Source: Bacteroidota bacterium (GTDB taxonomy: Bacteria; Bacteroidota; Bacteroidia; Chitinophagales; Chitinophagaceae). From it: a stretch of 64,000 nt of DNA. The stretch covers positions 1-64,000 of the forward strand of contig CANFXV010000005.1 of NCBI GenBank assembly GCA_947451115.1. The letters are read 5' to 3'. The translations under genes were made by a program, and so were the position numbers. This document shows positions 24,977 to 32,717 of this stretch, piece after piece (the first letter of the stretch is position 1; each line of letters opens with the position of its first letter). Under the pieces are notes generated by a model. It was not told where the DNA came from. It did no database searches and worked only from the letters and a program-made list of their open reading frames with translations.

Positions 24977-25531
24977 ATGACCAACGAAAAAAATCCTTGG
25001 GAAACCACTAGCGGTAAAATAGTTTATGATAATGCTTGGATAAACTTAACCGAATACGAAGTAATTACACCTGCGGGCACACCAGGTATTTATGGTAAAG
25101 TACATTTTAAAAATATTGCTATTGGCATAATTGTAATAGATGAAAATGGAGATACCTATTTAGTAGGTCAATACCGTTTTCCCTTAAATGAATACAGTTG
25201 GGAAATTCCAGAAGGGGGTTGCCCAGAAGGCACCGATCATTTAACGGCTGCTAAAAGAGAATTAAAAGAAGAGACGGGTTTTGAAGCAAAATCTTGGACT
25301 GAAATTTTACGCATGCATGTTTCTAATTCAGTTTCTGACGAATATGCTGTCGTATTTGTAGCTCAAGACTTAACAGCAGGCGAAGCAGAACCGGAAGAAA
25401 CAGAAAAATTAGCCGTTCAAAAAATGCCCTTTACCCAAGCTTTGCAGTGGGTGATGGAGGGCAAAATAACCGATTCCATATCGGTGGCTGCTATTTTGAA
25501 ATGGAATGCGATGCAATCAAAAATCGATTAA
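24977..25531 (+). CDS. NUDIX hydrolase (ADP-ribose pyrophosphatase-like)
   Basis: A 184-residue NUDIX protein. The Nudix box runs from Gly80 to Phe102 and ends in RELKEETGF (94-102), so the catalytic Mg-binding Glu residues of REUxEE are intact. The first Glu of the consensus (Gx5E) is Thr86. The IPEGG sequence preceding the box and the QYRFPL segment resemble ADP-sugar pyrophosphatases (NudF type). The exact substrate is not known. It is followed after 11 bases by rlmB, probably in one transcript. Confidence 0.88.
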   Translation: MTNEKNPWETTSGKIVYDNAWINLTEYEVITPAGTPGIYGKVHFKNIAIGIIVIDENGDTYLVGQYRFPLNEYSWEIPEGGCPEGTDHLTAAKRELKEETGFEAKSWTEILRMHVSNSVSDEYAVVFVAQDLTAGEAEPEETEKLAVQKMPFTQALQWVMEGKITDSISVAAILKWNAMQSKID

Positions 25532-25542
25532 CTTTGAAATCT

Positions 25543-26361
25543 ATGGAGGAAAGACAATCAAGACCAGATAGACCTTATAAGCCAAGGCCAAGATTTAACT
25601 CGGAGCGTGGACCCGTAACAGAGCGTAAGTTTATTATTGGTCGTCAACCATTGATTGAAGCCTTTGAATCGGGCACCAATATTGAAAAAATATTGATTCA
25701 AAAAAATGCACAAGGAGAGGGTTTAAATGAGATTAAAAATATTGCTAGAGAAAAAAGCATACCTGTGCAATTAGTGCCCATTGAAAAACTCAATGGAATG
25801 TCTAAGGCGAATCACCAAGGGGTACTAGCCTATATTTCTAAAGTGAAATATTTAGAATTACAAGAAGTGATAGATTTTGTAGTAGCCAAAGGAGAAACCC
25901 CTTTATTTTTAATGTTAGATGGTGTAACCGATGTAAGAAATATTGGCGCCATTGGAAGAAGTATACATTGCTGTGGCGCTCAAGCATTAATTATACCTGA
26001 TAAAGGCGTAGGTGCTTTAAATGAAGAAGCATTTAAAAGTAGTGCTGGAGCATTAGAACATATACATATAGTAAGGGTAGGAAGTCTTTTAAAAGCATTA
26101 GACTTATTACATTTAAACGGCATTCAAGTTTTCACCAGTGAAATGCGCGCCGATAAAAATATTCATGAATTAGATTTAACCATTCCTTCCTGTATTATTA
26201 TGGGAGATGAGGGTAGAGGCGTTCAACCTTACTTGGCCAAGGCTGCAGATTATTTTTTCAAAATACCTATGGCTACTAATTTTGATTCTTTTAATGTGTC
26301 GGTGGCGGCGGGCATTATATTATACGAAGCCATGAAACAAAGAATGTTTCCCTTAAAATAA
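25543..26361 (+). CDS. rlmB: TrmH/RlmB-type 23S rRNA 2'-O-methyltransferase
   Basis: A 272-residue SPOUT methyltransferase, probably modifying G2251 of 23S rRNA. An N-terminal basic, disordered tail (1-27) is followed by the substrate-binding domain (about 28-110). The three SpoU motifs are: NIGAIGRS (133-140), MGDEGRGV (220-227) and NVSVAAGIILYEA (251-263). The ATG at 25543 is chosen, 11 bases after the NUDIX stop; an earlier in-frame ATG at 25447 would overlap the NUDIX gene and add unrelated sequence. RlmB and other TrmH-family tRNA methylases are hard to tell apart by eye, but the RQPLIEAF N-domain favours RlmB. Confidence 0.85.
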   Translation: MEERQSRPDRPYKPRPRFNSERGPVTERKFIIGRQPLIEAFESGTNIEKILIQKNAQGEGLNEIKNIAREKSIPVQLVPIEKLNGMSKANHQGVLAYISKVKYLELQEVIDFVVAKGETPLFLMLDGVTDVRNIGAIGRSIHCCGAQALIIPDKGVGALNEEAFKSSAGALEHIHIVRVGSLLKALDLLHLNGIQVFTSEMRADKNIHELDLTIPSCIIMGDEGRGVQPYLAKAADYFFKIPMATNFDSFNVSVAAGIILYEAMKQRMFPLK

Positions 26362-26370
26362 AGGCATTAG

Positions 26371-27381
26371 ATGAGCACCTTAAAATTCAAATTAACCTTA
26401 GCTTCAAAAAAATCCCCTAATCCAATAGGGTATCGTGATCAATTAATGCTGGTCGGTTCTTGTTTTTCGGAAAATATTGGTGCTAAATTAAACGCTCATT
26501 TATTTAAGGTATTTGAAAATTCACATGGAATTTTATTTAACCCCATTAGCGTGTCCAATGCATTATTGGATTGTATTGCGCAAAAAAAATATACGAATGC
26601 TGATCTGTTTCAGCTAAATGAAGTTTGGAATAGTTGGAACCACCATAGTCGTTTTTCTTCAATTCATGCCCAAGAGGCCTTGGATAAAATAAATAATTCC
26701 ATTGCGCAAGCACATCAATTTTTAAAAACTACAGACCATTTAATTATTACACTAGGCTCTGCCTGGGTGTATCAATTAAATAATCAGTCACCGGCTAATC
26801 TAGGCCAGGTAGTGGCCAATAACCACAAAGCCCCATCTAGTTGGTTTGATAAAAGGTTGATGCAACCCAATGAATTGGTTGAACTATTAAATGAATTAGT
26901 AAATAAGTTGCTTGCCTTTAATCCTCATTTGCATATTGTATTGACCATTAGCCCTGTGCGTCATTTAAGAGAGGGCTTGGTCGAAAACAATCGAAGCAAA
27001 GCTGTTTTAATTCATGCGGTACATGAAGTAGTAGAAACCAATAAAAGCACTGAATATTTTCCTGCATACGAATACATCATCGATGATTTGAGAGATTACC
27101 GTTTTTATGCCGAAGACTTGGTGCATCCAAATTATGCAGCGTCCAATTATGTTTGGGAGAAACTTTTGGAATCTTACATGAACGAGGATACCCAAAATTT
27201 AATGAAGCAAGTCGCTGAATTACAATTGGCCATGCAACACAAACCTTTTTTTGCTGGTTCTTCCCAACATCAAGAATTTTTACAGCAATGCATCGCTAAA
27301 ACTGAGCGATTGTTGAGTTTATATCCCTATTTACCATTGAATGAGCAAGTTCAGTATTTTAAAGAGCAAATTGGCAAATAA
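26371..27381 (+). CDS. GSCFA domain protein
   Basis: A 336-residue protein with the family-naming motif GSCFSENIG at residues 29-36, and TLGSAWVY and TISPVRHLREG further on, matching the GSCFA family (SGNH-hydrolase-like). Members are thought to be esterases, or acyl-modifying enzymes for sugars, by fold. The substrate is unknown. It begins 9 bases after the rlmB stop, so it probably belongs to the same operon. No signal peptide, so a cytoplasmic protein. Confidence 0.88.
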   Translation: MSTLKFKLTLASKKSPNPIGYRDQLMLVGSCFSENIGAKLNAHLFKVFENSHGILFNPISVSNALLDCIAQKKYTNADLFQLNEVWNSWNHHSRFSSIHAQEALDKINNSIAQAHQFLKTTDHLIITLGSAWVYQLNNQSPANLGQVVANNHKAPSSWFDKRLMQPNELVELLNELVNKLLAFNPHLHIVLTISPVRHLREGLVENNRSKAVLIHAVHEVVETNKSTEYFPAYEYIIDDLRDYRFYAEDLVHPNYAASNYVWEKLLESYMNEDTQNLMKQVAELQLAMQHKPFFAGSSQHQEFLQQCIAKTERLLSLYPYLPLNEQVQYFKEQIGK

Positions 27382-27411
27382 ATTCTTAATTTAGTTGTCT
27401 AAATATTTGTT

Positions 27412-29886
27412 ATGCGCCTATTGCCTTTTATTGCCTCTGCCATAGTTACCATTGGATTAGTGACAGTCTTAAATACTCAATTATCTATTGGCACAACTAA
27501 ATCACCTAGGCTAGGATATTTCTTATCTCCACAACATGGATTTTGGAAAAATGCAGAAAACATCAATACTAATTTTGATGCCTCCATTGTTGCAAGTGAA
27601 CTAAAGGGCAATGTAGATGTTTATTTAGATGATCGATTGGTACCGCATATCTATGCAGACCATGATGAAGATGCCTATTTTGTTCAAGGGTATTTGCATG
27701 CGAAGTATAGATTGTGGCAGATGGATTTTCAAACAAGAGTGGCATCTGGAAGGTTAAGTGAAATTGCTGGAGCCGATAAATTATCCATTGATCGATTTTT
27801 TAGAAGATTGGGTATGGTGTATGGGGCAGAACAAAACGAAGCCAATATCAATGCGAACAATCCTGAAATGAAGGCCACAGTAGATGCCTATACCTCAGGG
27901 GTGAATGCTTATTTAAAACAATTGGCTCCAGAAGATTTGCCTTTTGAATACAAGTTAATGAACTACGCACCCGAAATGTGGACGCCTAAAAAAACATATT
28001 TGTTTTTAATGTTCATGTCTTATGATTTAACAGGTCATTCCGCTGCTGCTGATTTGCAATTAACCAATACCAAAGATTTTTTAGGCTACGATTTATTCAA
28101 TAAATTATACACCAACAATCAGGATTCTTTAGACCCCATCATTCCTAAAGGTACGGTGTATCAAAAGCCTTCCATCCTTCCTATAAAACCTGCCAATGCA
28201 GATTCTACTTATTTAATGCATACGGCCAGTGTAGCATTCAATGTTCAAGAACCGCCTGTGGCGCCCAATATAAACAACGGTAGTAATAACTGGGCTGTAT
28301 CAGGTAGTAAAACAAAATCGGGTCGTCCTATATTATGTAGCGATCCTCATTTAGGATTAAACTTGCCTTCACTTTGGTATGAAGTTCAAATTACTACGCC
28401 TACCCATAGTACTTATGGGGCTAGTTTTCCAGGCTCACCAGCGGTGATTATTGGGTTCAATGATAGTTTGGCCTGGGGCGTAACCAATGCAGGCAGAGAT
28501 GTATTGGATTATTATGAATTGAAATTTAAAGACAGTTCAGAGAATGAATATTGGTTCAATGGGGCTTGGAAATCGGTGACTAAAAGAAAAGAAATCATTA
28601 AAGTTAAAGACAGTGCAGATGTTGTAGAAGATATACCAATGACCCATTGGGGGCCTGTGATGTATGATGCGCATTACCAAAATCCACAATCCAAAGGCCG
28701 CAACTTGGCAGTTAAGTGGACAGCAACAAATTCTTCTACAGGGGTTGAAACATTTTATAGATTAAACCGTGCCAAAAACTACGACGATTATGTAAAAGCC
28801 ATTTCGCTTTGGAGCTGTCCTGGTCAGAATTTTGTGATGGCTACGGTCTCTGGTGATATTGCCATTAAGCAGCAGGGGGCTTTTGTCGCAAGATGGGAAC
28901 ATCAAGGTGATTTTATTATGCCAGGAACAGACAGTTCTTATGATTGGCAAGGTATCATCCCTAATGAAGAGAATCCCACCATCAAAAATCCAGTACGTGG
29001 TTTTGTAAGCAGTGCCAATCAGAAAGCAACCGATGCTTCTTATCCTTATTATTTAGGTACCGCAAGCTCTTTCCCTTTATACCGTGGTATCAGTGTCAAT
29101 AAGCATTTGACTAGGATGAATCAAATTACTCCGGAAGATATGCAAGCCTTGCAAACCAATAATGACAATGTATTTGCTGCAACAGCACGTCCTGCATTAA
29201 TGAAATATTTGCAAGTAGATAAACTAAATACTGATGCCAAAAGAATGGTGACTGAAATGACCAATTGGGATTTAAACAATGGTGTACATTCAAAAGGAAT
29301 TACTGTTTTTAAAATAATATGGGATAGTGTGGAAATGGCAGTATGGGGAGATGAACTAGCAGGTTCCGCTATTCCATTGACCAAGCCCGATGCCTTTGTT
29401 TTAGTTGATCAATTATTAAAGGATTCTAATTGGTCTATTGCAGATGATATCCGTACCAAGGACAAAGTAGAAAATTTTAAAGATCAAATCACCTTGGGTG
29501 TAGAAAACGCTACCAAAAAATTATTGGAATTAGAAAAAGAAAATAAACTAGAATGGTCTTTATTTAAAGCTACAAGAGTAGCTCATTTGACTAAAATTCC
29601 TGCTTTAAGTAGGCTAGACTTACCCATTGGTGGTGGGGTGAACATTATTAATGCCACTACAGAAAATCATGGACCAAGTTGGAGAATGGTGGTGCACATG
29701 ACAGACGAAATTGAAGCCTATGGTTTGTATCCTGGTGGGCAGAGTGGGAATCCGGGCAGTGCTTATTATGATACCTTTATAGATTATTGGGCTGCAGGAA
29801 AATATTATCGATTGTTGTTTTTAAACAAAGAAAAATTAAAACAACATGAAAGAACAAAATGGCATATTCAATTTAAGACCGCTTAA
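27412..29886 (+). CDS. Penicillin acylase family protein (Ntn amidohydrolase)
   Basis: An 824-residue S45-type Ntn hydrolase. The protein starts with a hydrophobic signal-like segment (MRLLPFIASAIVTIGLVTVL). The nucleophile is Ser291 in NGSNNWAV, where autocatalytic cleavage would separate alpha and beta chains. HGPSWRMV near the C-terminus is also typical of the family. Relatives cleave penicillins, cephalosporins or acyl-homoserine lactones; the true substrate cannot be inferred here. Start ATG at 27412, only a few bases after a TATTTG-like element. The next gene starts 19 bases after the stop if its internal ATG is used. Confidence 0.92.
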   Translation: MRLLPFIASAIVTIGLVTVLNTQLSIGTTKSPRLGYFLSPQHGFWKNAENINTNFDASIVASELKGNVDVYLDDRLVPHIYADHDEDAYFVQGYLHAKYRLWQMDFQTRVASGRLSEIAGADKLSIDRFFRRLGMVYGAEQNEANINANNPEMKATVDAYTSGVNAYLKQLAPEDLPFEYKLMNYAPEMWTPKKTYLFLMFMSYDLTGHSAAADLQLTNTKDFLGYDLFNKLYTNNQDSLDPIIPKGTVYQKPSILPIKPANADSTYLMHTASVAFNVQEPPVAPNINNGSNNWAVSGSKTKSGRPILCSDPHLGLNLPSLWYEVQITTPTHSTYGASFPGSPAVIIGFNDSLAWGVTNAGRDVLDYYELKFKDSSENEYWFNGAWKSVTKRKEIIKVKDSADVVEDIPMTHWGPVMYDAHYQNPQSKGRNLAVKWTATNSSTGVETFYRLNRAKNYDDYVKAISLWSCPGQNFVMATVSGDIAIKQQGAFVARWEHQGDFIMPGTDSSYDWQGIIPNEENPTIKNPVRGFVSSANQKATDASYPYYLGTASSFPLYRGISVNKHLTRMNQITPEDMQALQTNNDNVFAATARPALMKYLQVDKLNTDAKRMVTEMTNWDLNNGVHSKGITVFKIIWDSVEMAVWGDELAGSAIPLTKPDAFVLVDQLLKDSNWSIADDIRTKDKVENFKDQITLGVENATKKLLELEKENKLEWSLFKATRVAHLTKIPALSRLDLPIGGGVNIINATTENHGPSWRMVVHMTDEIEAYGLYPGGQSGNPGSAYYDTFIDYWAAGKYYRLLFLNKEKLKQHERTKWHIQFKTA

Positions 29887-29905
29887 AAAAACTTCAATTT
29901 TAAAA

Positions 29906-30262
29906 ATGCAATCAATGAAAATAATTATCAGTATACTTTTAACCGCCTTACTTGCTTATGCAGTAGGTATTTATGGAAATTTACCTTGGTGGAGTTTTGT
30001 CCTTACTAATTTATTGGTAGCGATGGTTATTCCTCAAAAGTCCATTCATTCTTTTTTAATAGGATTTATTGCTATTGGCTTGTTGTGGACCTTATTGGCC
30101 ATCGGCATTGACCAAGGCAATAATCATCTATTGTCCATCAAAGTAGCCAATATCTTGCCTTTAAAAGGATCTTATGTTTCTCTTATTGTGCTCACCGGTT
30201 TTATTGGTGCTTTAGTAGGAGGCTTAGCTTCCTTGACAGGATCCTTTGTGCGTAAAAAATAG
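29906..30262 (+). CDS. Small membrane protein of unknown function
   Basis: A 118-residue protein with four predicted membrane helices: about 4-21, 25-42, 48-66 and 90-112. It has a NLPWWSF segment and a Gly-rich last helix (FIGALVGGLASLTGSF). I recognise no family. The ATG at 29906 (MQSMKIIIS) is preferred; the ORF extends upstream but that part overlaps the penicillin-acylase gene. A further ATG at 29915 is also possible. It is probably co-transcribed with the acylase. Confidence 0.6.
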   Translation: MQSMKIIISILLTALLAYAVGIYGNLPWWSFVLTNLLVAMVIPQKSIHSFLIGFIAIGLLWTLLAIGIDQGNNHLLSIKVANILPLKGSYVSLIVLTGFIGALVGGLASLTGSFVRKK

Positions 30263-30326
30263 TTTCCCCTAAGTAGTTACTGATTTTAATCAGCAGTCTT
30301 TTATAAACTTAATTCAAGAAACTTTT

Positions 30327-30334
30327 TATCTTTG
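30327..30334 (+). promoter_or_regulatory. -7 promoter element of trhO
   Basis: TATCTTTG matches the consensus and lies 43 bases before the ATG at 30378. No clear TTTG was found at the -33 spacing. Confidence 0.5.
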
Positions 30335-30377
30335 CATTGAATTTCCCCAACCTGTAATTGGGCTAAAAATTTAAGCT

Positions 30378-31418
30378 ATGTCAGTTTTACACAATCGCAT
30401 CTCCAATAAGGAGTTGAAAGAAAAATTATACGAGGAAAATTTTCCGCGTACCACCATCAGTTTTTATCAGTATTTCACCATTCAAGACCCAGCCTTATTT
30501 AGAGATGAGTTGTATAAGGGTTTTCATGAATTACAAGTTTTTGGGCGTATTTATATTGCCAGTGAAGGCATCAATGCACAAATAAGTGTGCCTACTCATT
30601 TATTCGAAAACTTTAAATCTTATTTATATGTAATCCCTGGCCTAGAAGGCTTGAGGTTAAATATTGCGGTGAACGATAATGGCAAAAGCTTTTGGGTATT
30701 ACGCATTAAAAACAGAAGCAAAATTGTGGCCGATGGCATCGAAGATTCTAGCTTTAGTATGGAAAATAAAGGCAAGTATGTCAATGCCGTTCAGATGAAT
30801 GAATTGTTAAACGCTCCTGAAACGATTGTGATTGACATGCGTAACCATTATGAATACGAAGTAGGACATTTTGCAAATGCGATTGAAATTCCTTCAGATA
30901 CTTTTAGAGAACAATTGCCCATGGCCGCCGAGATGATGAAGGAAAATAAAGAAAAAAATATCATCATGTATTGCACGGGGGGTATCCGTTGTGAAAAAGC
31001 AAGTGCTTATATGTTGCATGAAGGGTTTAAAAATGTTTTCCATTTAGAAGGAGGTATTATTAATTACGCCAATCAAATTAAAGAAGCGGGATTAGAAAGT
31101 AAATTCAAAGGAAAAAACTTTGTGTTTGATGATCGACTAGGAGAGAAGATTACAGAAGACATCATTGCCAAGTGTCATCAGTGTGGGGCACCATGTGATA
31201 CCCATACCAATTGTAAAAACGATGGTTGTCACTTGTTGTTTATTCAATGTCCAAGCTGCGCTGAAACCTATGCCGGCTGCTGCACACAGGACTGCACCGA
31301 TATTGTACATCTACCTCTAGAAAAACAAATTGAGCTTAGAAAAGGCATCGACAAAGGCCAACAAATTTTTAATAAAAGCAAGCAGCGCTTAAGACCTCGC
31401 TTAGGAATAGATATTTAA
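30378..31418 (+). CDS. trhO: tRNA uridine(34) hydroxylase TrhO, rhodanese-domain protein
   Basis: A 346-residue member of the YceA/TrhO family, which hydroxylates uridine 34 of tRNA with oxygen to give 5-hydroxyuridine. An N-terminal domain ([18 protein letters not shown]..., [12 protein letters not shown]) precedes a rhodanese domain with Cys199 in [12 protein letters not shown] and HLEGGI. The C-terminal part is Cys-rich ([33 protein letters not shown]), probably zinc-binding; this extension is characteristic of long TrhO forms. Function from family. Its 3' end points toward the hairpin-rich region. Confidence 0.93.
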   Translation: MSVLHNRISNKELKEKLYEENFPRTTISFYQYFTIQDPALFRDELYKGFHELQVFGRIYIASEGINAQISVPTHLFENFKSYLYVIPGLEGLRLNIAVNDNGKSFWVLRIKNRSKIVADGIEDSSFSMENKGKYVNAVQMNELLNAPETIVIDMRNHYEYEVGHFANAIEIPSDTFREQLPMAAEMMKENKEKNIIMYCTGGIRCEKASAYMLHEGFKNVFHLEGGIINYANQIKEAGLESKFKGKNFVFDDRLGEKITEDIIAKCHQCGAPCDTHTNCKNDGCHLLFIQCPSCAETYAGCCTQDCTDIVHLPLEKQIELRKGIDKGQQIFNKSKQRLRPRLGIDI

Positions 31419-31470
31419 GATAGAATATCAATTTAAAAATATTTCATTCTTCTCTGCTCGCCATGACGCT

Positions 31471-31553
31471 AAAAAAATAAAAAAGAATCTAAAATTGTGA
31501 ACTCGCTTCGCTCAGACATGCACAATTTTTTAACGATTCATTTTTATTTTTTC
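31471..31553. repeat. Long imperfect inverted repeat (hairpin A) of the 31.5 kb intergenic stretch
   Basis: The outer arms 31471-31490 and 31535-31553 are AT-rich approximate reverse complements. Inner arms AAAATTGTG (31491-31499) and CACAATTTTT (31521-31530) pair perfectly over 9 bases, around a GC-richer loop (31500-31520) containing ACTCGCTTCGCTCAG. The stretch lies between convergent trhO and purC. Confidence 0.65.
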
Positions 31554-31561
31554 TTTACGTA

Positions 31562-31578
31562 GCAAATCTCTGATTTGC
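31562..31578. repeat. Short hairpin B (GCAAATC/GATTTGC)
   Basis: GCAAATC (31562-31568) and GATTTGC (31572-31578) pair perfectly around TCT. It lies directly after hairpin A. Confidence 0.7.
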
Positions 31579-31594
31579 ATAAAATAATTAGATT

Positions 31595-31638
31595 TTATTA
31601 TTTAAAAACTTAATATAATTATAGTTTTTAAATAATAA
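31595..31638. repeat. Perfect 16-bp AT-rich inverted repeat (hairpin C)
   Basis: The arm 31595-31610 (TTATTATTTAAAAACT) and the arm 31623-31638 are exact reverse complements with a 12-base loop. It is followed by two smaller hairpins: AGTTC/GAACT near 31650 and GAAATT/AATTTC at 31661-31680. Confidence 0.8.
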
Positions 31639-31690
31639 TTTAGTCTCGAAGTTCAGAACTGAAATTAATTTTTAAATTTCTATTCTAAAA

Positions 31691-32617
31691 CTAACTAAGC
31701 TTTTCTAAAGATACACAAACTAAATTGTAAGTTTCTTCGGAAGATTTTGGTGCTGGCTTAAATGGCGCGCCAATGACTTTTTCGTAAAGCTCAATATATC
31801 TTTTAGAAATGGTATCAATCCATTCGGCGGACATAGCTGGCACCGTTTGGCCTTCCTTGCCCATGAAATTATTGGCAATCAACCACTCGCGCACAAACTC
31901 TTTACTTAATTGTTTTTGCTTTTCTTTTTTGGATTGTCTTTCTTCAAATCCATCGGCATAAAAATATCGAGAAGAATCGGGGGTGTGTATTTCATCCATT
32001 AAATAAATGGTGTCTCCAATTTTTCCAAATTCATATTTAGTGTCTACTAAAATTAATCCTTGTTTAGCGGCTATTTCTTTTCCTCTTTGAAATAAGGCTA
32101 GTGCATATTTTTCTAATACAGCCCAATCCGCAGCAGAAGCCAATCCTTCTGCAATGATTTCTTCTTTTGAAATATCTTCATCATGTCCTTCACTTGCTTT
32201 AGTCGAGGGTGTGATGATTGGGCTAGGGAAATAATCATTTTCATTCAGTCCTTCTGGTAGGCTTACCCCACATAATTTTCGTCCACCTGCTTGGTAAGTT
32301 CTCCAAGCATGGCCCACTAAATTACCTCTTACGACCATTTCGATTTTAAAGGGAGTACATTTTTTGCCAATGGCCACATTTGGGGCAGGGCAGTCCAATA
32401 GCCAATTGGGGCAAATGTCCTGGGTAGCGGCCAACATATAGGCAGCAATCTGATTGAGGACCTGCCCTTTAAAAGGGATGGGTTCGGGTAAAATGACGTC
32501 AAAAGCAGAGATTCTGTCACTTGCAATCATTATAAGTAGTTCATTATCAAGATAATAGACATCTCTTACCTTGCCTTGGTACTCACCAATTTGATGGGGA
32601 AATGGGGTCATTTTCAT
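31691..32617 (-). CDS. purC: Phosphoribosylaminoimidazole-succinocarboxamide synthase
   Basis: SAICAR synthase of purine synthesis, joining CAIR and aspartate with ATP. The 308-residue protein has the N-terminal [27 protein letters not shown] block, GNLVGHAW and the signature [11 protein letters not shown] near residue 190. Length is that of the longer, yeast/Bacteroidota-like form and not the 237-residue E. coli form. The start could be the ATG at 32617 or the second Met at 32611. A TATCTTTA element lies upstream on the same strand. It is divergent from the TonB receptor gene. Confidence 0.95.
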   Translation of the reverse strand: MKMTPFPHQIGEYQGKVRDVYYLDNELLIMIASDRISAFDVILPEPIPFKGQVLNQIAAYMLAATQDICPNWLLDCPAPNVAIGKKCTPFKIEMVVRGNLVGHAWRTYQAGGRKLCGVSLPEGLNENDYFPSPIITPSTKASEGHDEDISKEEIIAEGLASAADWAVLEKYALALFQRGKEIAAKQGLILVDTKYEFGKIGDTIYLMDEIHTPDSSRYFYADGFEERQSKKEKQKQLSKEFVREWLIANNFMGKEGQTVPAMSAEWIDTISKRYIELYEKVIGAPFKPAPKSSEETYNLVCVSLEKLS

Positions 32618-32656
32618 ACTGTAAAATTATATTTTTAAAGATACAAATGATAATTT

Positions 32657-32686
32657 TTTCTTAAATGCTTACAATATGTTAATTTG
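32657..32686 (+). promoter_or_regulatory. Candidate promoter of the TonB-dependent receptor
   Basis: TTAATTTG (32679-32686) as a one-mismatch -7 element, with TTTC (32657-32660) 18 bases upstream. The ATG follows 31 bases later. Confidence 0.4.
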
Positions 32687-32717
32687 TACCAACAATTCAA
32701 CTTAAAAACAATAATTT

